From the NCBI RefSeq assembly GCF_021568775.1, contig NZ_JAKGSG010000020.1:1-64000 (forward strand): 64,000 nt of DNA, read 5' to 3'. This stretch comes from Antribacter soli. Its GTDB lineage: Bacteria > Actinomycetota > Actinomycetes > Actinomycetales > Cellulomonadaceae. Under the pieces are notes generated by a model. The model was not told the origin of the DNA and ran no database searches. It saw only the letters and a program-made list of their open reading frames with translations. The translations under genes were made by a program, and so were the position numbers. This document shows, in pieces, positions 33,087-42,684 of this stretch (position 1 is its first letter; each line of letters starts with the position of its first letter).

Positions 33087-34569
33087 CCCGCCGCGCGGAC
33101 CAGTAGGTCGTGGTCACCTGCTCCCCCTGGAGCAGGGGCCCGACCCGGTCCGTCACGTCCAGCACCCGCGGATCGCCGGACGCGACGGCGAGCTCAAGCG
33201 TGCGCACGTGCGTGTCGACGCCGTGAGCGGCGGGCACGCTGCCCGACGCCGCGCGGTCCAGCGGGTCCGCCGACGCGGCAAGCGACCGCGAGACCGTCAC
33301 CCGGTCGCCCGTGCGCGGGTTCTCCCCGCTGCTGTGCCCGTCGGCCGCGGACACGACCTCCTCAGCCGTCTCCAGGTGAAGCACGGGCACACCCGGCGGG
33401 GCGCCGAACGTCGCGACCGGCGACCCCGCCGTCACCACGCCGCCGAGCCGGTAGCGCTCGGTAAAGCCGGGCGAGGACGCGAGCGCCATGGCGGCGATCC
33501 CGCCGAGGCTGTGGCCCACGAGCGTCACCGGCTCGTCGGCACCGACCCCCGCCTGCTCCAGCGCGCCGACCACCGCCGCCGATGCGCCGTCGGCCTCGCG
33601 CCCCATGAGCTCCAGGTCGGTGACCGCGTCCCACGGGTGGCCGGCGGGAAGGACGGACTCGGTGCCTGGCACGAGGACCGTCCAGGACACGCCGCCGTCG
33701 GCGCCGACGACCCGTTGCACCGCGACCGTCGCGTACGGGGCGCCCCCGTCCCACGGGTACAGGTCCGCCACACGCCGCAGCGTCTCGGCGACCGTCCCGC
33801 CCTGCGTGGACCAGGCCGGAGCTGCTCCACCCGCGAACCCGGCCTCCTGCACCTGGGTCACGACGACAGGGTCACCGCCTGCCCCGGACGGCAGGTGACG
33901 CACAGCGGCCGCGACCACGCGCGCCCCGCCCGGGACGCCGACCTCGCCGCCGGCCTGCGCCGGACGCGCCCAGGCGATCCCGGCCCCCAGCCCGGCGACC
34001 CCCTCGTCCGTCCACGGCGCCAGCCGCCGCACCGCCTCGGGCGCGACGGCGTGGAACAGGGCCGTCGAGAGCCCACCGGTCGCCCGGTTCGACAGCCACG
34101 CGAGCACCCCCGTCCCGGCTGCCGCCGCGGCGCCGCCGAGGAGCATGGCGGGCGACCCGGCGAACACCCGCCCGAGCACGAAACCCTCCGTCGTCACGAG
34201 CGCCCCGACGGCCCGCTCGGCCACCGACTCCGCCTCCTCGTACAGGCCGGCGGCCCGCAACAGGCGCCACCCGAGCAGGTCGTACAGGTCCGCCCGGACC
34301 TGCAGGCGCCGGGCTGCCCGCTCGACGGCCTCCACGGCGGCAGCCTGCTGGACGGCGAGGCCGGGCGCGGCCCACGCGGCGCCGAGCGGCTGCCCGACGG
34401 CGCAGCCCGCCCGGCTGCACCACGTCACCGCCTCGCGGAGGTCGTCCGCGGCGGCCGCGAGCCGGGCGGCGGCCGACCGCACGGCGTCCGCCTCCACCGC
34501 CGTCGACGCAAGGCCGCCGGTCACCACGATCGTGTCGGCCGGCGCGAGCGGCCCCTCAGGCCGACTCAC
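33076..34569 (-). CDS. alpha/beta hydrolase-like protein with helical N-terminal domain
   Basis: A 497-residue protein. The first 120 residues are Ala-rich helices (ADAVRSAAARLAAAADDLREAV), reminiscent of WXG100-like helical hairpins but without a WxG. A hydrophobic Ala/Gly segment follows, then a lipase-like alpha/beta domain with the nucleophile in LVGHSLGGIAAMAL. Asp and His candidates follow in the last third. It could be a surface or secreted lipase or esterase. The GTG at 34569 overlaps the stop of a small helical protein gene (GTGA), so the two are translated together. Substrate and secretion route are unknown. Confidence 0.8.
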   Translation of the reverse strand: MSRPEGPLAPADTIVVTGGLASTAVEADAVRSAAARLAAAADDLREAVTWCSRAGCAVGQPLGAAWAAPGLAVQQAAAVEAVERAARRLQVRADLYDLLGWRLLRAAGLYEEAESVAERAVGALVTTEGFVLGRVFAGSPAMLLGGAAAAAGTGVLAWLSNRATGGLSTALFHAVAPEAVRRLAPWTDEGVAGLGAGIAWARPAQAGGEVGVPGGARVVAAAVRHLPSGAGGDPVVVTQVQEAGFAGGAAPAWSTQGGTVAETLRRVADLYPWDGGAPYATVAVQRVVGADGGVSWTVLVPGTESVLPAGHPWDAVTDLELMGREADGASAAVVGALEQAGVGADEPVTLVGHSLGGIAAMALASSPGFTERYRLGGVVTAGSPVATFGAPPGVPVLHLETAEEVVSAADGHSSGENPRTGDRVTVSRSLAASADPLDRAASGSVPAAHGVDTHVRTLELAVASGDPRVLDVTDRVGPLLQGEQVTTTYWSARRVTP

Positions 34570-34814
34570 GCCGTGCCTCCACCCAGCCCGGGCGACGGGG
34601 CCGCGCCGAGGGCGGCCTCGAAGGCCCGCGCCAGGCACAGCGCCTCGTCGAGCAGGTGGTCCTCCCACGCCACCTGCACGGACGACTCCACGAGCGCGTC
34701 GCGGAACAGTGCTGCCGCAGCCGAGTCCCACTCGACGGCGGCGGCCACCCGCGCCGCATCGGTCCCCGCAAGGAACCGCTCGCGCGCCGCCGCGAGCGCC
34801 GTGCCTGCCTCCAT
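34566..34814 (-). CDS. small helical protein coupled to the hydrolase
   Basis: An 82-residue, Ala/Glu-rich helical protein with no signal peptide (ARERFLAGTDAARVAAAVEWDSAAAALFRDALV). No family is recognised. Its stop overlaps the start of the hydrolase-like gene (GTGA), which implies a stoichiometric partnership such as chaperone or secretion partner. Codons are strongly G/C-ending, supporting that it is real. Confidence 0.75.
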   Translation of the reverse strand: MEAGTALAAARERFLAGTDAARVAAAVEWDSAAAALFRDALVESSVQVAWEDHLLDEALCLARAFEAALGAAPSPGLGGGTA

Positions 34815-35008
34815 CTCTCCCCCTGTGGTCGCCCTGTGCCCTCACCACCGGCGACGCTAAGGGAGAGGCGAGCTCCGCCGTCGGGCAGCGGGGTGTGCTT
34901 GTGCACAGGGACCGCGAAGGGCCGCTGTGGACGGGCTCGTCGCCGCCCGCCGCCGTCGGCGCGGTCCACTCCGGAACGCAACGAATCCGCCGTGGGAGAA
35001 TGGAGCAC

Positions 35009-36484
35009 GTGCCCGAGACGACCGCCCCCGCCATCACGCCTGCACGTATCAACCTCGCCGAGGTGACCCCGCCGATCGCGCTGGGTCCGCTGGACGGCAG
35101 GTACCGGGCTGCGGTGGCACCCCTGGTGGACCACCTGAGCGAGGCCGCGCTGAACCGCGCGCGGATCCACGTCGAGGTCGAGTGGCTGATCACCCTCTGC
35201 AACGGCGCCCCGGGCGTCGTGGCGCCGGTCGTGCAGGGCGCCCCGTCGCTCACGACGGAGGAGCAGGCGTACCTGCGCAGCATCCCGGCGTCGTTCGGCG
35301 CCGAGGAGATCGCGGAGCTCGCCGCGATCGAGCGGGAGACCGTGCACGACGTCAAGGCGGTCGAGTACTTCATCAAGCGCCGGATCGCCGTGGCCCCCGA
35401 GCAGATCCCCGGCACGAGCCTCCCGGCCGCGAGCGAGCTGGTGCACTTCGCCTGCACCAGCGAGGACATCAACAACCTGTCGTACGCGCTGATGGTGCAG
35501 GGTGCCGTGCGCGACGTCTGGCTCCCGGCCGCCGCCGCGCTGGCCGACCAGCTCGCGGACATGGCGCGCGAGCACGCCGCCGTGCCGCTCCTCAGCCGCA
35601 CCCACGGCCAGCCGGCCACGCCGTCCACGCTCGGCAAGGAGCTCGCCGTCCTCGCGCACCGCCTGCGCCGCCAGCTGCGCCGCATCGAGAGCGCCGAGTA
35701 CCTCGGCAAGCTCAACGGCGCCACCGGCACGTACGGCGCACACGTCGTCGCGGTCCCGACGGCGGACTGGCCCGCCGTGTCCGAGGCGTTCGTCGGGGGC
35801 CTCGGCCTGACGTGGAACCCGCTGACCACGCAGATCGAGTCGCACGACTGGCAGGCCGAGGTCTACGCCGACATGGCCCGGTTCAACCGGATCCTCCACA
35901 ACCTCGCGACCGACGTGTGGACGTACATCTCGCTCGGGTTCTTCACGCAGATCCCCGTCGCGGGCGCCACCGGCTCGTCGACGATGCCGCACAAGATCAA
36001 CCCGATCCGGTTCGAGAACGCCGAGGCCAACCTCGAGATCTCGTGCGCGCTCCTGGACACCCTGTCCGCCACCCTCGTGACGAGCCGCATGCAGCGCGAC
36101 CTCACCGACTCCACGACGCAGCGCAACATCGGCCCGGCGTTCGGTCACGGCCTGCTCGCCATCGACAACGTCGCCCGAGGCCTGCGGGCGCTGGCCGTGA
36201 ACGAGACGCTGCTGCGCGAGGACCTCGACCAGAACTGGGAGGTGCTCGGCGAGCCCGTCCAGTCGGCGATGCGCGCCGCCTCGGTGGCGGGCGTTCCCGG
36301 CATGGAGAACCCCTACGAGCGCCTCAAGGACCTGACGCGTGGCCGTCGCGTTGACGCGGAGCGCATGCGCGAGTTCGTGGCGGACCTGGGCCTGCCGGCC
36401 GACGTCGCCGAGCGCCTGAGCGAGCTGACCCCCGCCACCTACACGGGCCTGGCGGAGCGGCTCGTCACGGACTACCTGGCCTGA
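35009..36484 (+). CDS. purB: adenylosuccinate lyase
   Basis: A 491-residue member of the fumarase/aspartase superfamily of the longer PurB type. It acts in purine synthesis on adenylosuccinate and SAICAR. Key stretches are LDGRYRAAVAPL, HFACTSEDINNL, SRTHGQPATPSTLGKE (catalytic His) and the superfamily signature GSSTMPHKINPI (catalytic Ser loop). I chose the GTG at 35009, with GGGAG 10 nt upstream; the ATG at 35000 is only 2 nt from that site. A second, more distant lyase of this superfamily is encoded at 52.0-53.6 kb. Confidence 0.95.
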   Translation: MPETTAPAITPARINLAEVTPPIALGPLDGRYRAAVAPLVDHLSEAALNRARIHVEVEWLITLCNGAPGVVAPVVQGAPSLTTEEQAYLRSIPASFGAEEIAELAAIERETVHDVKAVEYFIKRRIAVAPEQIPGTSLPAASELVHFACTSEDINNLSYALMVQGAVRDVWLPAAAALADQLADMAREHAAVPLLSRTHGQPATPSTLGKELAVLAHRLRRQLRRIESAEYLGKLNGATGTYGAHVVAVPTADWPAVSEAFVGGLGLTWNPLTTQIESHDWQAEVYADMARFNRILHNLATDVWTYISLGFFTQIPVAGATGSSTMPHKINPIRFENAEANLEISCALLDTLSATLVTSRMQRDLTDSTTQRNIGPAFGHGLLAIDNVARGLRALAVNETLLREDLDQNWEVLGEPVQSAMRAASVAGVPGMENPYERLKDLTRGRRVDAERMREFVADLGLPADVAERLSELTPATYTGLAERLVTDYLA

Positions 36485-36578
36485 GGACCGCGGCCAGGCC
36501 CTGATCCCCACGGAGGCGGTCACGGTCGCGACGTCGACGCGAGGCTCCGCCAGGTGGGCTGAACAGGATTCAGACACA

Positions 36579-36626
36579 CCGACGCCGGTGGCGCACCTCG
36601 CGTGGGAGGTGCGCCACCGGCGTCGG
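36579..36626. terminator. 21-bp perfect hairpin, bidirectional terminator
   Basis: A perfect 21-bp stem (36579-36599 and 36606-36626) with a 6-nt loop GCGTGG lies between the convergent purB gene and the small membrane protein gene. Each gene stop is within 100 bp. It should end transcripts from both sides. Confidence 0.9.
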
Positions 36627-36636
36627 GTTACCCGGG

Positions 36637-36975
36637 TCAGGCCTTCGGGTCTGCGAGCTGCGACGTCTGCCACACGGGCGGCTCCTCGTCGCGCTCGTAC
36701 TTCTGCACCAGCGCCCTCACGACATTGACACTGATGAGCAAGGGCAGGACGAAGATGTACCAGACGATGTAGAACGTCGCCGGCAGGAAGAAGTACAAAT
36801 AGCAGCCATAGCCCAGGAACAGGAGTCCGAGGGCAACGGTGCCCAGTCGGGCCCATGGGCCTTTTCCGGAGTTGAGTGAGCCGCCGGCGATCATGACCAG
36901 GCCGGCGATCACGAGGGCGACGGTGTACACGGCGTACAACGGATCGAGGTCGAACAATTCAGGGAGATACCACAT
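36637..36975 (-). CDS. small integral membrane protein
   Basis: A 112-residue protein with three hydrophobic helices (YAVYTVALVIAGLVMIAGG, LGTVALGLLFLGYGCYLYF, FYIVWYIFVLPLLISV) and a short charged C-terminal tail. No family is recognised. The ATG at 36975 has AGAGGA upstream; a longer start at 37014 is less likely. Codon use is more relaxed at third positions than in neighbours (AAATAG, TACAAATAG region), which may point to later acquisition or low expression. Confidence 0.75.
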   Translation of the reverse strand: MWYLPELFDLDPLYAVYTVALVIAGLVMIAGGSLNSGKGPWARLGTVALGLLFLGYGCYLYFFLPATFYIVWYIFVLPLLISVNVVRALVQKYERDEEPPVWQTSQLADPKA

Positions 36976-37234
36976 GGCGTGTGTCCTCTTGACGTAGTGG
37001 ACTGGCGGCCACATGGCCCACCAGAGGTCAACACGCTAAGAAGCGAGCGATCTCCGTTGGAAGAGTCTGGCCTTGATTTCACCCGCCCGAACATTAGGGC
37101 CAAGTTTGACGAATCAGTCAAAGTCTCTTGAACAGCCATTCACTATTTCCGGCTTGTCGGATTCCATCCCGTCTCAGGCGTAGAACCGCAGGCGTTCCAC
37201 TTCGGCACGTTCTTGCGCAAAGAAGAAACCGGAC

Positions 37235-37260
37235 GGGTCGCCTTCAAGAAGAGGCGACCC
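37235..37260 (-). terminator. intrinsic terminator of the cellulase gene
   Basis: A 9-bp perfect stem GGGTCGCCT/AGGCGACCC with an 8-nt loop lies 16 bp after the cellulase stop. On the minus strand it is followed by TTTCTTCTTTG, so it has both parts of an intrinsic terminator. The rest of the 300-bp spacer up to 36976 shows nothing else I could name; it includes an A+T-rich stretch likely to hold the small membrane protein promoter. Confidence 0.85.
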
Positions 37261-37275
37261 ATCCGGCTCAGCGCA

Positions 37276-38604
37276 TCACCAGCGCGCGTTGCGCGCCAGT
37301 TCCAGCGCGATCTCCTGCCACCACGCCCCGGCCGCCGGCCCGCCGTTGCACGCACCGTCCGACTCGCCGGGCAGCTTGACCCAGAGCAGCGCGTCGAGGT
37401 GCGTGGAGTCGTCCACGACGGCGGGCCGCTCACCGAGTGCGCGACCGCGCGGGTTGCACCACTCGCCGTTGGAGCCGTTGCCGTTGCGGGACGTGTCGAT
37501 CACATACCCGCGCCCGCCCACGAGTGCCGAGACCTGCTCGCCGTAGGACTGGGTCGCGGACGTCGTCTGGTAGTTCGAGGTGTTGAGCGCGAACCCGGCG
37601 GCGTACTGGAAGCCGACGAGGTTGAGGCGGCGGGCCGCCTCGGACGGGCTCAGCCAGGCGGAGTGTCCGGCGTCGATGTAGACGCGGCCCCCTGCCTCGG
37701 TCAGCTCGCGCGCCGCGTACTGCAGGAAGCCGACGCGGTCGCCCTGGCCCGCACAGTCGCCGAGCATGGCGAGGGCGTCAGGCTCGAGGATGATGTACGG
37801 GCTGCCGTGGATGCCCGCCGCGATCGTGTCGATCCACGCTGCGTACTCGCTCTCCTCGACTCCGCCGCCGGAGTGCGAGCCGCAGTCGCGGCCGGGGATC
37901 GCGTAGACGGTCAGGATCGGCGTCTTGCCCGCGGCGACGGCCCGCGACGTGTAGTCCTCGACCTCCTGGCGGGCGTGGGTCGCGTCGTCCCAGTTCCCCA
38001 CCCAGTACGACTGCGGTGTCTGCGCGATCTTCTCCAGCAGCGCCTTGTCGCTGCCGCTCGCGGCGGTCCACGCCGCGTACGCCTGGGTCTGCGGGTCGAC
38101 ATAGAACGCGGACGACGTCGGGGGCGGCGTCGGCGAGACCGTCGGGCTGGGCGTCGGCGTCGGCGTCGGCGTGGGCGTCCCGCCCACCGAGCCCGTGCAC
38201 GCCACGCCGTTCAGCGTGAACGCGGACGGCACCGGGTTTGACCCGTTCCAGGACGAGACGAACCCGAACGACGCGCTCGCGCCCGTGCCGAGCGACCCGT
38301 TCCACGCAACGTTCGTCGCGGTCAGAGCAGTGCCCGATTGCGTCACGGTCGCGTTCCACGCCTGGCTCACGGTCTGCCCTGTGGCCGCGGTCCAGCGGAG
38401 CTGCCACGAGGACACGGGCGAGCCGAGGTTCGTCACCGTGACGTCACCCTGGAAGCCACCGCTCCACTGGTTCGTCACGCGATAGCTCACCGAGCAGCCC
38501 TCGGCGGCGGCGGCGCTGGTCGCGGCCCCGACGGCGACGGCGCCGGCGGTGAGCAGCGAGAGGGCGGCGGCGAGGGCCGCCCAGGAGGTACGTCGTCGGA
38601 CCAT
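37276..38604 (-). CDS. secreted GH6 cellulase with CBM2
   Basis: A 442-residue exported cellulase. It has a signal peptide (cleavage near AAAAEG, residue 34), then a CBM2 cellulose-binding domain of about 100 residues (CSVSYRVTNQWSGGFQG to VACTG). A Pro/Thr linker (TPTPTPTPTPSPT) leads to the GH6 catalytic domain. Catalytic aspartates are in YAIPGRDCGSHSGGG and IILEPDALAML, and DTSRNGNGSNGEWCNP is typical of GH6. The CBM2-linker-GH6 order is that of Cellulomonas endoglucanase CenA; endo versus exo action depends on loops I cannot judge. The ATG at 38604 has GGAG upstream. A LacI-type operator candidate lies 79 bp upstream. Confidence 0.96.
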   Translation of the reverse strand: MVRRRTSWAALAAALSLLTAGAVAVGAATSAAAAEGCSVSYRVTNQWSGGFQGDVTVTNLGSPVSSWQLRWTAATGQTVSQAWNATVTQSGTALTATNVAWNGSLGTGASASFGFVSSWNGSNPVPSAFTLNGVACTGSVGGTPTPTPTPTPSPTVSPTPPPTSSAFYVDPQTQAYAAWTAASGSDKALLEKIAQTPQSYWVGNWDDATHARQEVEDYTSRAVAAGKTPILTVYAIPGRDCGSHSGGGVEESEYAAWIDTIAAGIHGSPYIILEPDALAMLGDCAGQGDRVGFLQYAARELTEAGGRVYIDAGHSAWLSPSEAARRLNLVGFQYAAGFALNTSNYQTTSATQSYGEQVSALVGGRGYVIDTSRNGNGSNGEWCNPRGRALGERPAVVDDSTHLDALLWVKLPGESDGACNGGPAAGAWWQEIALELARNARW

Positions 38605-38682
38605 CGGGAAGCTCCATCTGCACAGGGGGACTGCAGTGCGCACGACACGCTAGGTACCCCAGGCGGCGCCGGGTAGCGGGCT

Positions 38683-38690
38683 AATCGATT
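38683..38690. promoter_or_regulatory. candidate LacI-family operator of the cellulase gene
   Basis: AATCGATT matches the LacI/PurR-type core AAnCGnTT with perfect dyad symmetry. It lies 79 bp upstream of the cellulase start, in an otherwise GC-rich spacer. Cellulase genes of actinobacteria are commonly controlled by LacI-type repressors such as CelR/CebR, but the flanks do not match the CebR consensus I know. Confidence 0.45.
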
Positions 38691-38715
38691 CACGCGCGAC
38701 CCGACGCCGGACCGG

Positions 38716-39822
38716 TCATCGACCTGGGACGTCCCACCCGTGCTGCTCGAGGTACTCGACGGCCTTGCGGAGCGACTCGTCGTTGGCCTGCTTCTGCACG
38801 TCGACGGCATCCCGGTGGTCGGCGATGAACTGGGCCTGGAGGCGGGCGTCGAGGTCTGCGAGGCGCCGCACGGTGTCGTGCTGCAGCTTGCACTGCACGT
38901 CGACGCGCGCCATGGCGATCTGCCCGTCGCGGGCGTCCCCGGGTCCCGTCCCGATCATGGCGCCCGCCGGGACGAGGCCGTTGTCTTCAGGCTCCCGCGG
39001 CGTGACGCCCTGGGCCGCGATGCACTGCTTCCACTCGTCGACAATCGCCCGACCCTCGTCCGTGAGAATCGCTCGTACCGGCTCACCGGGCCAGGAGCCG
39101 TCGTCGGGAGTCCCACCCTCCATCGCTTCCGCGACGACGGCCAACATCTCTGGGACGTACGGGACGGCCCCGGCCATGCCCGTCGCCATCATCTTGTCGT
39201 CGCAAGCCTGGTACCAGGTCAGGGACCCACTGCCGGACGGCTCGATGTGGACGTCCGCCGGTTCCGCGTCGAGCGAGAGGTAGCCGTCACGCTCGGCGTC
39301 CTCGACACGCCAGATCCCGTACACCGTGCCGTGCACCATCCGTGTCGGCTGCAGCTCGTGGAACCACACGCTGTCGCCGAACCCGGCCTCGGTGAGGCAG
39401 TTGACCATGAAGAGCTGACCGGCCGACTCACGGATCGCTTCCTCCTCGGCGCCCAGGCTGTACTCGTCCCAGGGCAGGACGATCGTCCCGGCCGCCTCGT
39501 CGATGACGGCCCTTGCCTGTGCGGGGTCCGACGGCGGGGCCGCGCTCGGGCTGGGCTCCGCCGTCGCCGGCGCCGTCGCCATGGCGGTCGCCGTCGGGCT
39601 CGTCGTCCCGGCGGGAGTGGGGGGCGGGCCCAGGAACTGTGGCGCGGCCGCCGCGGCCACCGCGGCCACCGCCCCGAGCACGCCCACGCCCGAGGCGACG
39701 CCAAGTGCCCGCGCCGCCCTCCGGCGTCGGCCCTTCGTCAGGACCGCCGTACGGTCGATGCGGACCGGGGGCACGTCTGAGGCGAGCGCCCGCATACGCT
39801 CGACCGTCTCGTCGTCGTTCAT
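38716..39822 (-). CDS. membrane-anchored partner of the ECF sigma factor
   Basis: A 368-residue protein with a short cytoplasmic N-terminus (ERMRALASDVPPVRID, then a basic RRRRAAR), one membrane helix at about residues 40-62, a Pro/Thr/Ala linker and a large extracytoplasmic domain with cysteines (NCLTEAGF, YQACDDK, KQCIAAQG, VQCKL). Its ATG overlaps the stop of the sigma factor gene (ATGA). That position suggests an anti-sigma or signal-sensing role, but no classic zinc anti-sigma motif (HxxxCxxC) is present. The extracytoplasmic domain is not recognised. Confidence 0.75.
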   Translation of the reverse strand: MNDDETVERMRALASDVPPVRIDRTAVLTKGRRRRAARALGVASGVGVLGAVAAVAAAAAPQFLGPPPTPAGTTSPTATAMATAPATAEPSPSAAPPSDPAQARAVIDEAAGTIVLPWDEYSLGAEEEAIRESAGQLFMVNCLTEAGFGDSVWFHELQPTRMVHGTVYGIWRVEDAERDGYLSLDAEPADVHIEPSGSGSLTWYQACDDKMMATGMAGAVPYVPEMLAVVAEAMEGGTPDDGSWPGEPVRAILTDEGRAIVDEWKQCIAAQGVTPREPEDNGLVPAGAMIGTGPGDARDGQIAMARVDVQCKLQHDTVRRLADLDARLQAQFIADHRDAVDVQKQANDESLRKAVEYLEQHGWDVPGR

Positions 39823-40418
39823 CGGTTCTCCTCAGATGTCTCGGTCAGCAGGTCGCGGAGCTGGGCGAGGCCGCGGGACGCCGCGGACTTCACGGCGCCG
39901 GCGGAGATGCCGAGGTCTGCGGCGACCTGCTGCTCGGGAAGGTCCATCAGGTAGCGGAGCACCACCACGCGGCGGCGCTGCGGGGCCAGCAGAGCGAGCG
40001 CCCGGACGAGCCGGTCACGGTCGGCGTGCGCGACGGCATGGGCGTCGGGAGTGCCGGGCGCGCGGTCCGGGACGTCGTCGGGGGCGACGAGGACCTCACG
40101 CCGACGTCGGCGCCACGTGTCGATCCGCGCGTTCGAGAGGACACGTCGGGCGTAGGCGAGCGGCTCTCCCTCGCGGGCGCGCGGCCACGCCACGTACGTG
40201 CGGACCAGCGCCTGCTGCACGAGCTCCTGCGCGCGGTGCACGTCACCCGTAAGGAGCCACGCCATCCGGGCGAGGACCGGCTCGGCGACCTGCATGAACG
40301 CGACGAACTCCGCGTCGCGTCCCCGAAGGCTGGGGTCGTGGACCGGCAGGTACTCGTCCTGGTCGGCCTCCGCGGGCCCGGGCGGCGGTTCGGCGGGCCG
40401 GTTGGCGATCACTGTCAC
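39819..40418 (-). CDS. ECF RNA polymerase sigma factor (SigE-like family)
   Basis: A 199-residue extracytoplasmic-function sigma factor. Region 2 includes FVAFMQVAEPVLARMAWLLTGDVHRAQELVQ and TYVAWPR, as in the actinobacterial SigE-type (40-type) family. Region 4 holds the helix-turn-helix PEQQVAADLGISAGAVKSAASRGLAQLRDLL. The start is a GTG at 40418. It is the first gene of a two-gene unit with its membrane partner. The upstream spacer has an A+T-rich patch around 40465-40500 that probably contains its promoter. Confidence 0.93.
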   Translation of the reverse strand: MTVIANRPAEPPPGPAEADQDEYLPVHDPSLRGRDAEFVAFMQVAEPVLARMAWLLTGDVHRAQELVQQALVRTYVAWPRAREGEPLAYARRVLSNARIDTWRRRRREVLVAPDDVPDRAPGTPDAHAVAHADRDRLVRALALLAPQRRRVVVLRYLMDLPEQQVAADLGISAGAVKSAASRGLAQLRDLLTETSEENR

Positions 40419-40700
40419 GCGCGGAACACGCGCGCTCCCGGCTTCGGGTTGCCCGAGCCTTCCAGGTAAATTAGTTTCAACACTTCAACCTCAGCGCAAA
40501 CCCACTTCACAAGTGGACGAACGTGTGCAAGAGTTTCGTTACGGCGCCGCACGATGGCACAGAGCACCACGCTCCTCGTCCTCAGGCGGCGCCGGCCAAC
40601 CGGCCTCCGGCACGAGCCGGACGCATCTCGCACCACCGGACGAGAGACAGCACGACCGCACCGCCCCGACGCACCGCACCCGAGCCCCCGGAGGTCCCCC

Positions 40701-40886
40701 GTGACGAATCACAAGAGCCTCGCTTCCCTGTCAGCCCGGGCATCGGCGCACCGCTACACGGTGCGCGAGGTGCTGCTGCTCACCGTGCTCGGGTTCGCGG
40801 CCGTGGCGATCAGCGTGACGATCGCGCTCATGGACCCGGCAGCGGCCCTCGCGGTCCCCGAGAGCGTGCTGGAGTCGGCGCGCTGA
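40701..40886 (+). CDS. small single-span membrane protein
   Basis: A 61-residue protein with one hydrophobic helix (VLLLTVLGFAAVAISVTIAL, about residues 24-43) and short polar ends. The GTG start at 40701 is preceded by GGAGGT at 5 nt, a near-ideal ribosome site. No family is recognised. It is divergent from the sigma factor gene across a 282-bp spacer and convergent with phosphoglucomutase. Confidence 0.7.
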   Translation: MTNHKSLASLSARASAHRYTVREVLLLTVLGFAAVAISVTIALMDPAAALAVPESVLESAR

Positions 40887-40914
40887 CGCCCGAGGGGCGC
40901 CAGCGCGACCGCCG

Positions 40915-42588
40915 TCAGGCCAGCGCCTCGCCCACCAGCTCCTTCGCCGCAGCCTGCACGCGCTCCAGGTGCGTGGCGGAGACGAACGACTCGGCGTAGA
41001 TCTTGTAGACGTCCTCGGTCCCGGACGGACGGGCCGCGAACCACGCGTCCACCGTCGTCACCTTGAGGCCACCGATCTTCGCGCCGTTCCCCGGCGCAGC
41101 CACGAGCGCCTCGGTGATGTCCTGACCCGCCAGCGAGGTCGACTTCACGGCGTCTGCCGAGAGCGCACCCAGCTTCGCCTTCTCCTCGCGCGAGGCCGCC
41201 GCGTCGACGCGGGCGTACCAGCTCTCCCCGTACTTGGTCACCAGGTCGGCGTGGTGCTCCGACGGCGACCGCCCCGTCGTCGCGACGATCTCCGACGCGA
41301 GCAGGGCGAGCAGCAGGCCGTCCTTGTCGGTGGACCAGACGCGGCCGTCGCGCCGCAGGAACGACGCCCCGGCGGACTCCTCGCCGCCGAACCCGACCTC
41401 GCCCGAGAGCAGGCCGGGGACGAACCACTTGAACCCGACGGGCACCTCGAGCAGGCGGCGGCCCAGGCCGGCCGCGACCCGGTCGATCAGGGCGGAGGAG
41501 ACGAGCGTCTTGCCGATCGCCGCGCCCTGGGGCCACGCGGGCCGGGCGCCGCCGAACAGGTACTGGATCGCGACGGCGAGGTAGTGGTTCGGGTTCATCA
41601 GGCCGGCGTCGGGGGTGACGATGCCGTGCCGGTCGGAGTCGGCGTCGTTCCCCGTCGCGATGTCGAACGGCGCGTCGCCCCCCGCCATGCGCTCCACCAG
41701 CGACGCCATCGCGTACGGCGACGAGCAGTCCATGCGGATCTTGCCGTCCCAGTCGAGCGTCATGAACGCCCACCGGGGGTCGACCTGCGGGTTCACCACG
41801 GTCAGGTCCAGCCCGTACCGCTCGCCGATCGCGCCCCAGTACTCCACCGCGGCCCCGCCGAGCGGGTCGGCCCCGATACGCACGCCGGCGGCCCGGATCG
41901 CCTCGAGGTCGATGACGTTGGGCAGGTCGTCCACGTACGTGGTGAGGAAGTCGTGCCGGTGTGTCGTCTCGGCGGCGAGCGCGTCCTCGAGCTTCACGCG
42001 CCGCACGGCGCCGATGCCCGTGCGCAGGATCTCGTTGGCGCGGTCGGCGATCCAGCCGGTCGCGTCCGAGTCCGCCGGACCGCCGTGCGGCGGGTTGTAC
42101 TTGAAGCCGCCGTCGCGCGGCGGGTTGTGCGACGGGGTGACGACGATGCCGTCCGCCAGGCCGGGCCCCGTCAGCCGCACGCCGTCCTCCGAGGTGGCCT
42201 CGTTGTGCAGCAGGATCGACTGGGAGACGGCCGGGGTCGGGGTGTACGAGTCGCGGGCGTCCACCATCACGGTGACGTCCGCCGCGGCGAGGACCTCGAG
42301 CGCCGTCTGCCAGGCCGGCAGGGACAGGGCGTGGGTGTCGCGCCCGATGAACAGCGGCCCGTCGGTCCCCTGGGCGCGCCGGTACTCGACGATCGCCGCC
42401 GTGATCGCGACGATGTGCGCCTCGTTGAACGCACGGTCGAGCGACGAGCCGCGGTGTCCCGACGTCCCGAAGACGACCTTCTGCGCTGGGTCCTCGGGAT
42501 CTGGCGAGTGGTCGTAGTAGGCGCCGACCACCTTGTCGACGTCGATGAGGTCTTCTTCGAGGGCGAGAGTCCCGGCACGAGGGTGCAT
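40915..42588 (-). CDS. pgm: phosphoglucomutase (alpha-D-glucose phosphate-specific)
   Basis: A 557-residue phosphohexomutase that interconverts glucose 1-phosphate and glucose 6-phosphate. The phosphoserine loop is [19 protein letters not shown], metal binding is [11 protein letters not shown], sugar binding is [12 protein letters not shown] and phosphate binding is [15 protein letters not shown]. Length and the FGTSGHRG start match the Pgm (TIGR01132) type. The ATG at 42588 is divergent from the rhodanese gene. It links glycogen or cell-wall precursor pools to glycolysis. Confidence 0.96.
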   Translation of the reverse strand: MHPRAGTLALEEDLIDVDKVVGAYYDHSPDPEDPAQKVVFGTSGHRGSSLDRAFNEAHIVAITAAIVEYRRAQGTDGPLFIGRDTHALSLPAWQTALEVLAAADVTVMVDARDSYTPTPAVSQSILLHNEATSEDGVRLTGPGLADGIVVTPSHNPPRDGGFKYNPPHGGPADSDATGWIADRANEILRTGIGAVRRVKLEDALAAETTHRHDFLTTYVDDLPNVIDLEAIRAAGVRIGADPLGGAAVEYWGAIGERYGLDLTVVNPQVDPRWAFMTLDWDGKIRMDCSSPYAMASLVERMAGGDAPFDIATGNDADSDRHGIVTPDAGLMNPNHYLAVAIQYLFGGARPAWPQGAAIGKTLVSSALIDRVAAGLGRRLLEVPVGFKWFVPGLLSGEVGFGGEESAGASFLRRDGRVWSTDKDGLLLALLASEIVATTGRSPSEHHADLVTKYGESWYARVDAAASREEKAKLGALSADAVKSTSLAGQDITEALVAAPGNGAKIGGLKVTTVDAWFAARPSGTEDVYKIYAESFVSATHLERVQAAAKELVGEALA

Positions 42589-42684
42589 AGGTCGATAGTG
42601 CCAGGAACCTCGGGCCGACGGCGACGTGCGCCCGGGAGCGACGGTGCACCCGGGGCGACGCCGTCGCCGTCGTACCCTGGACGC

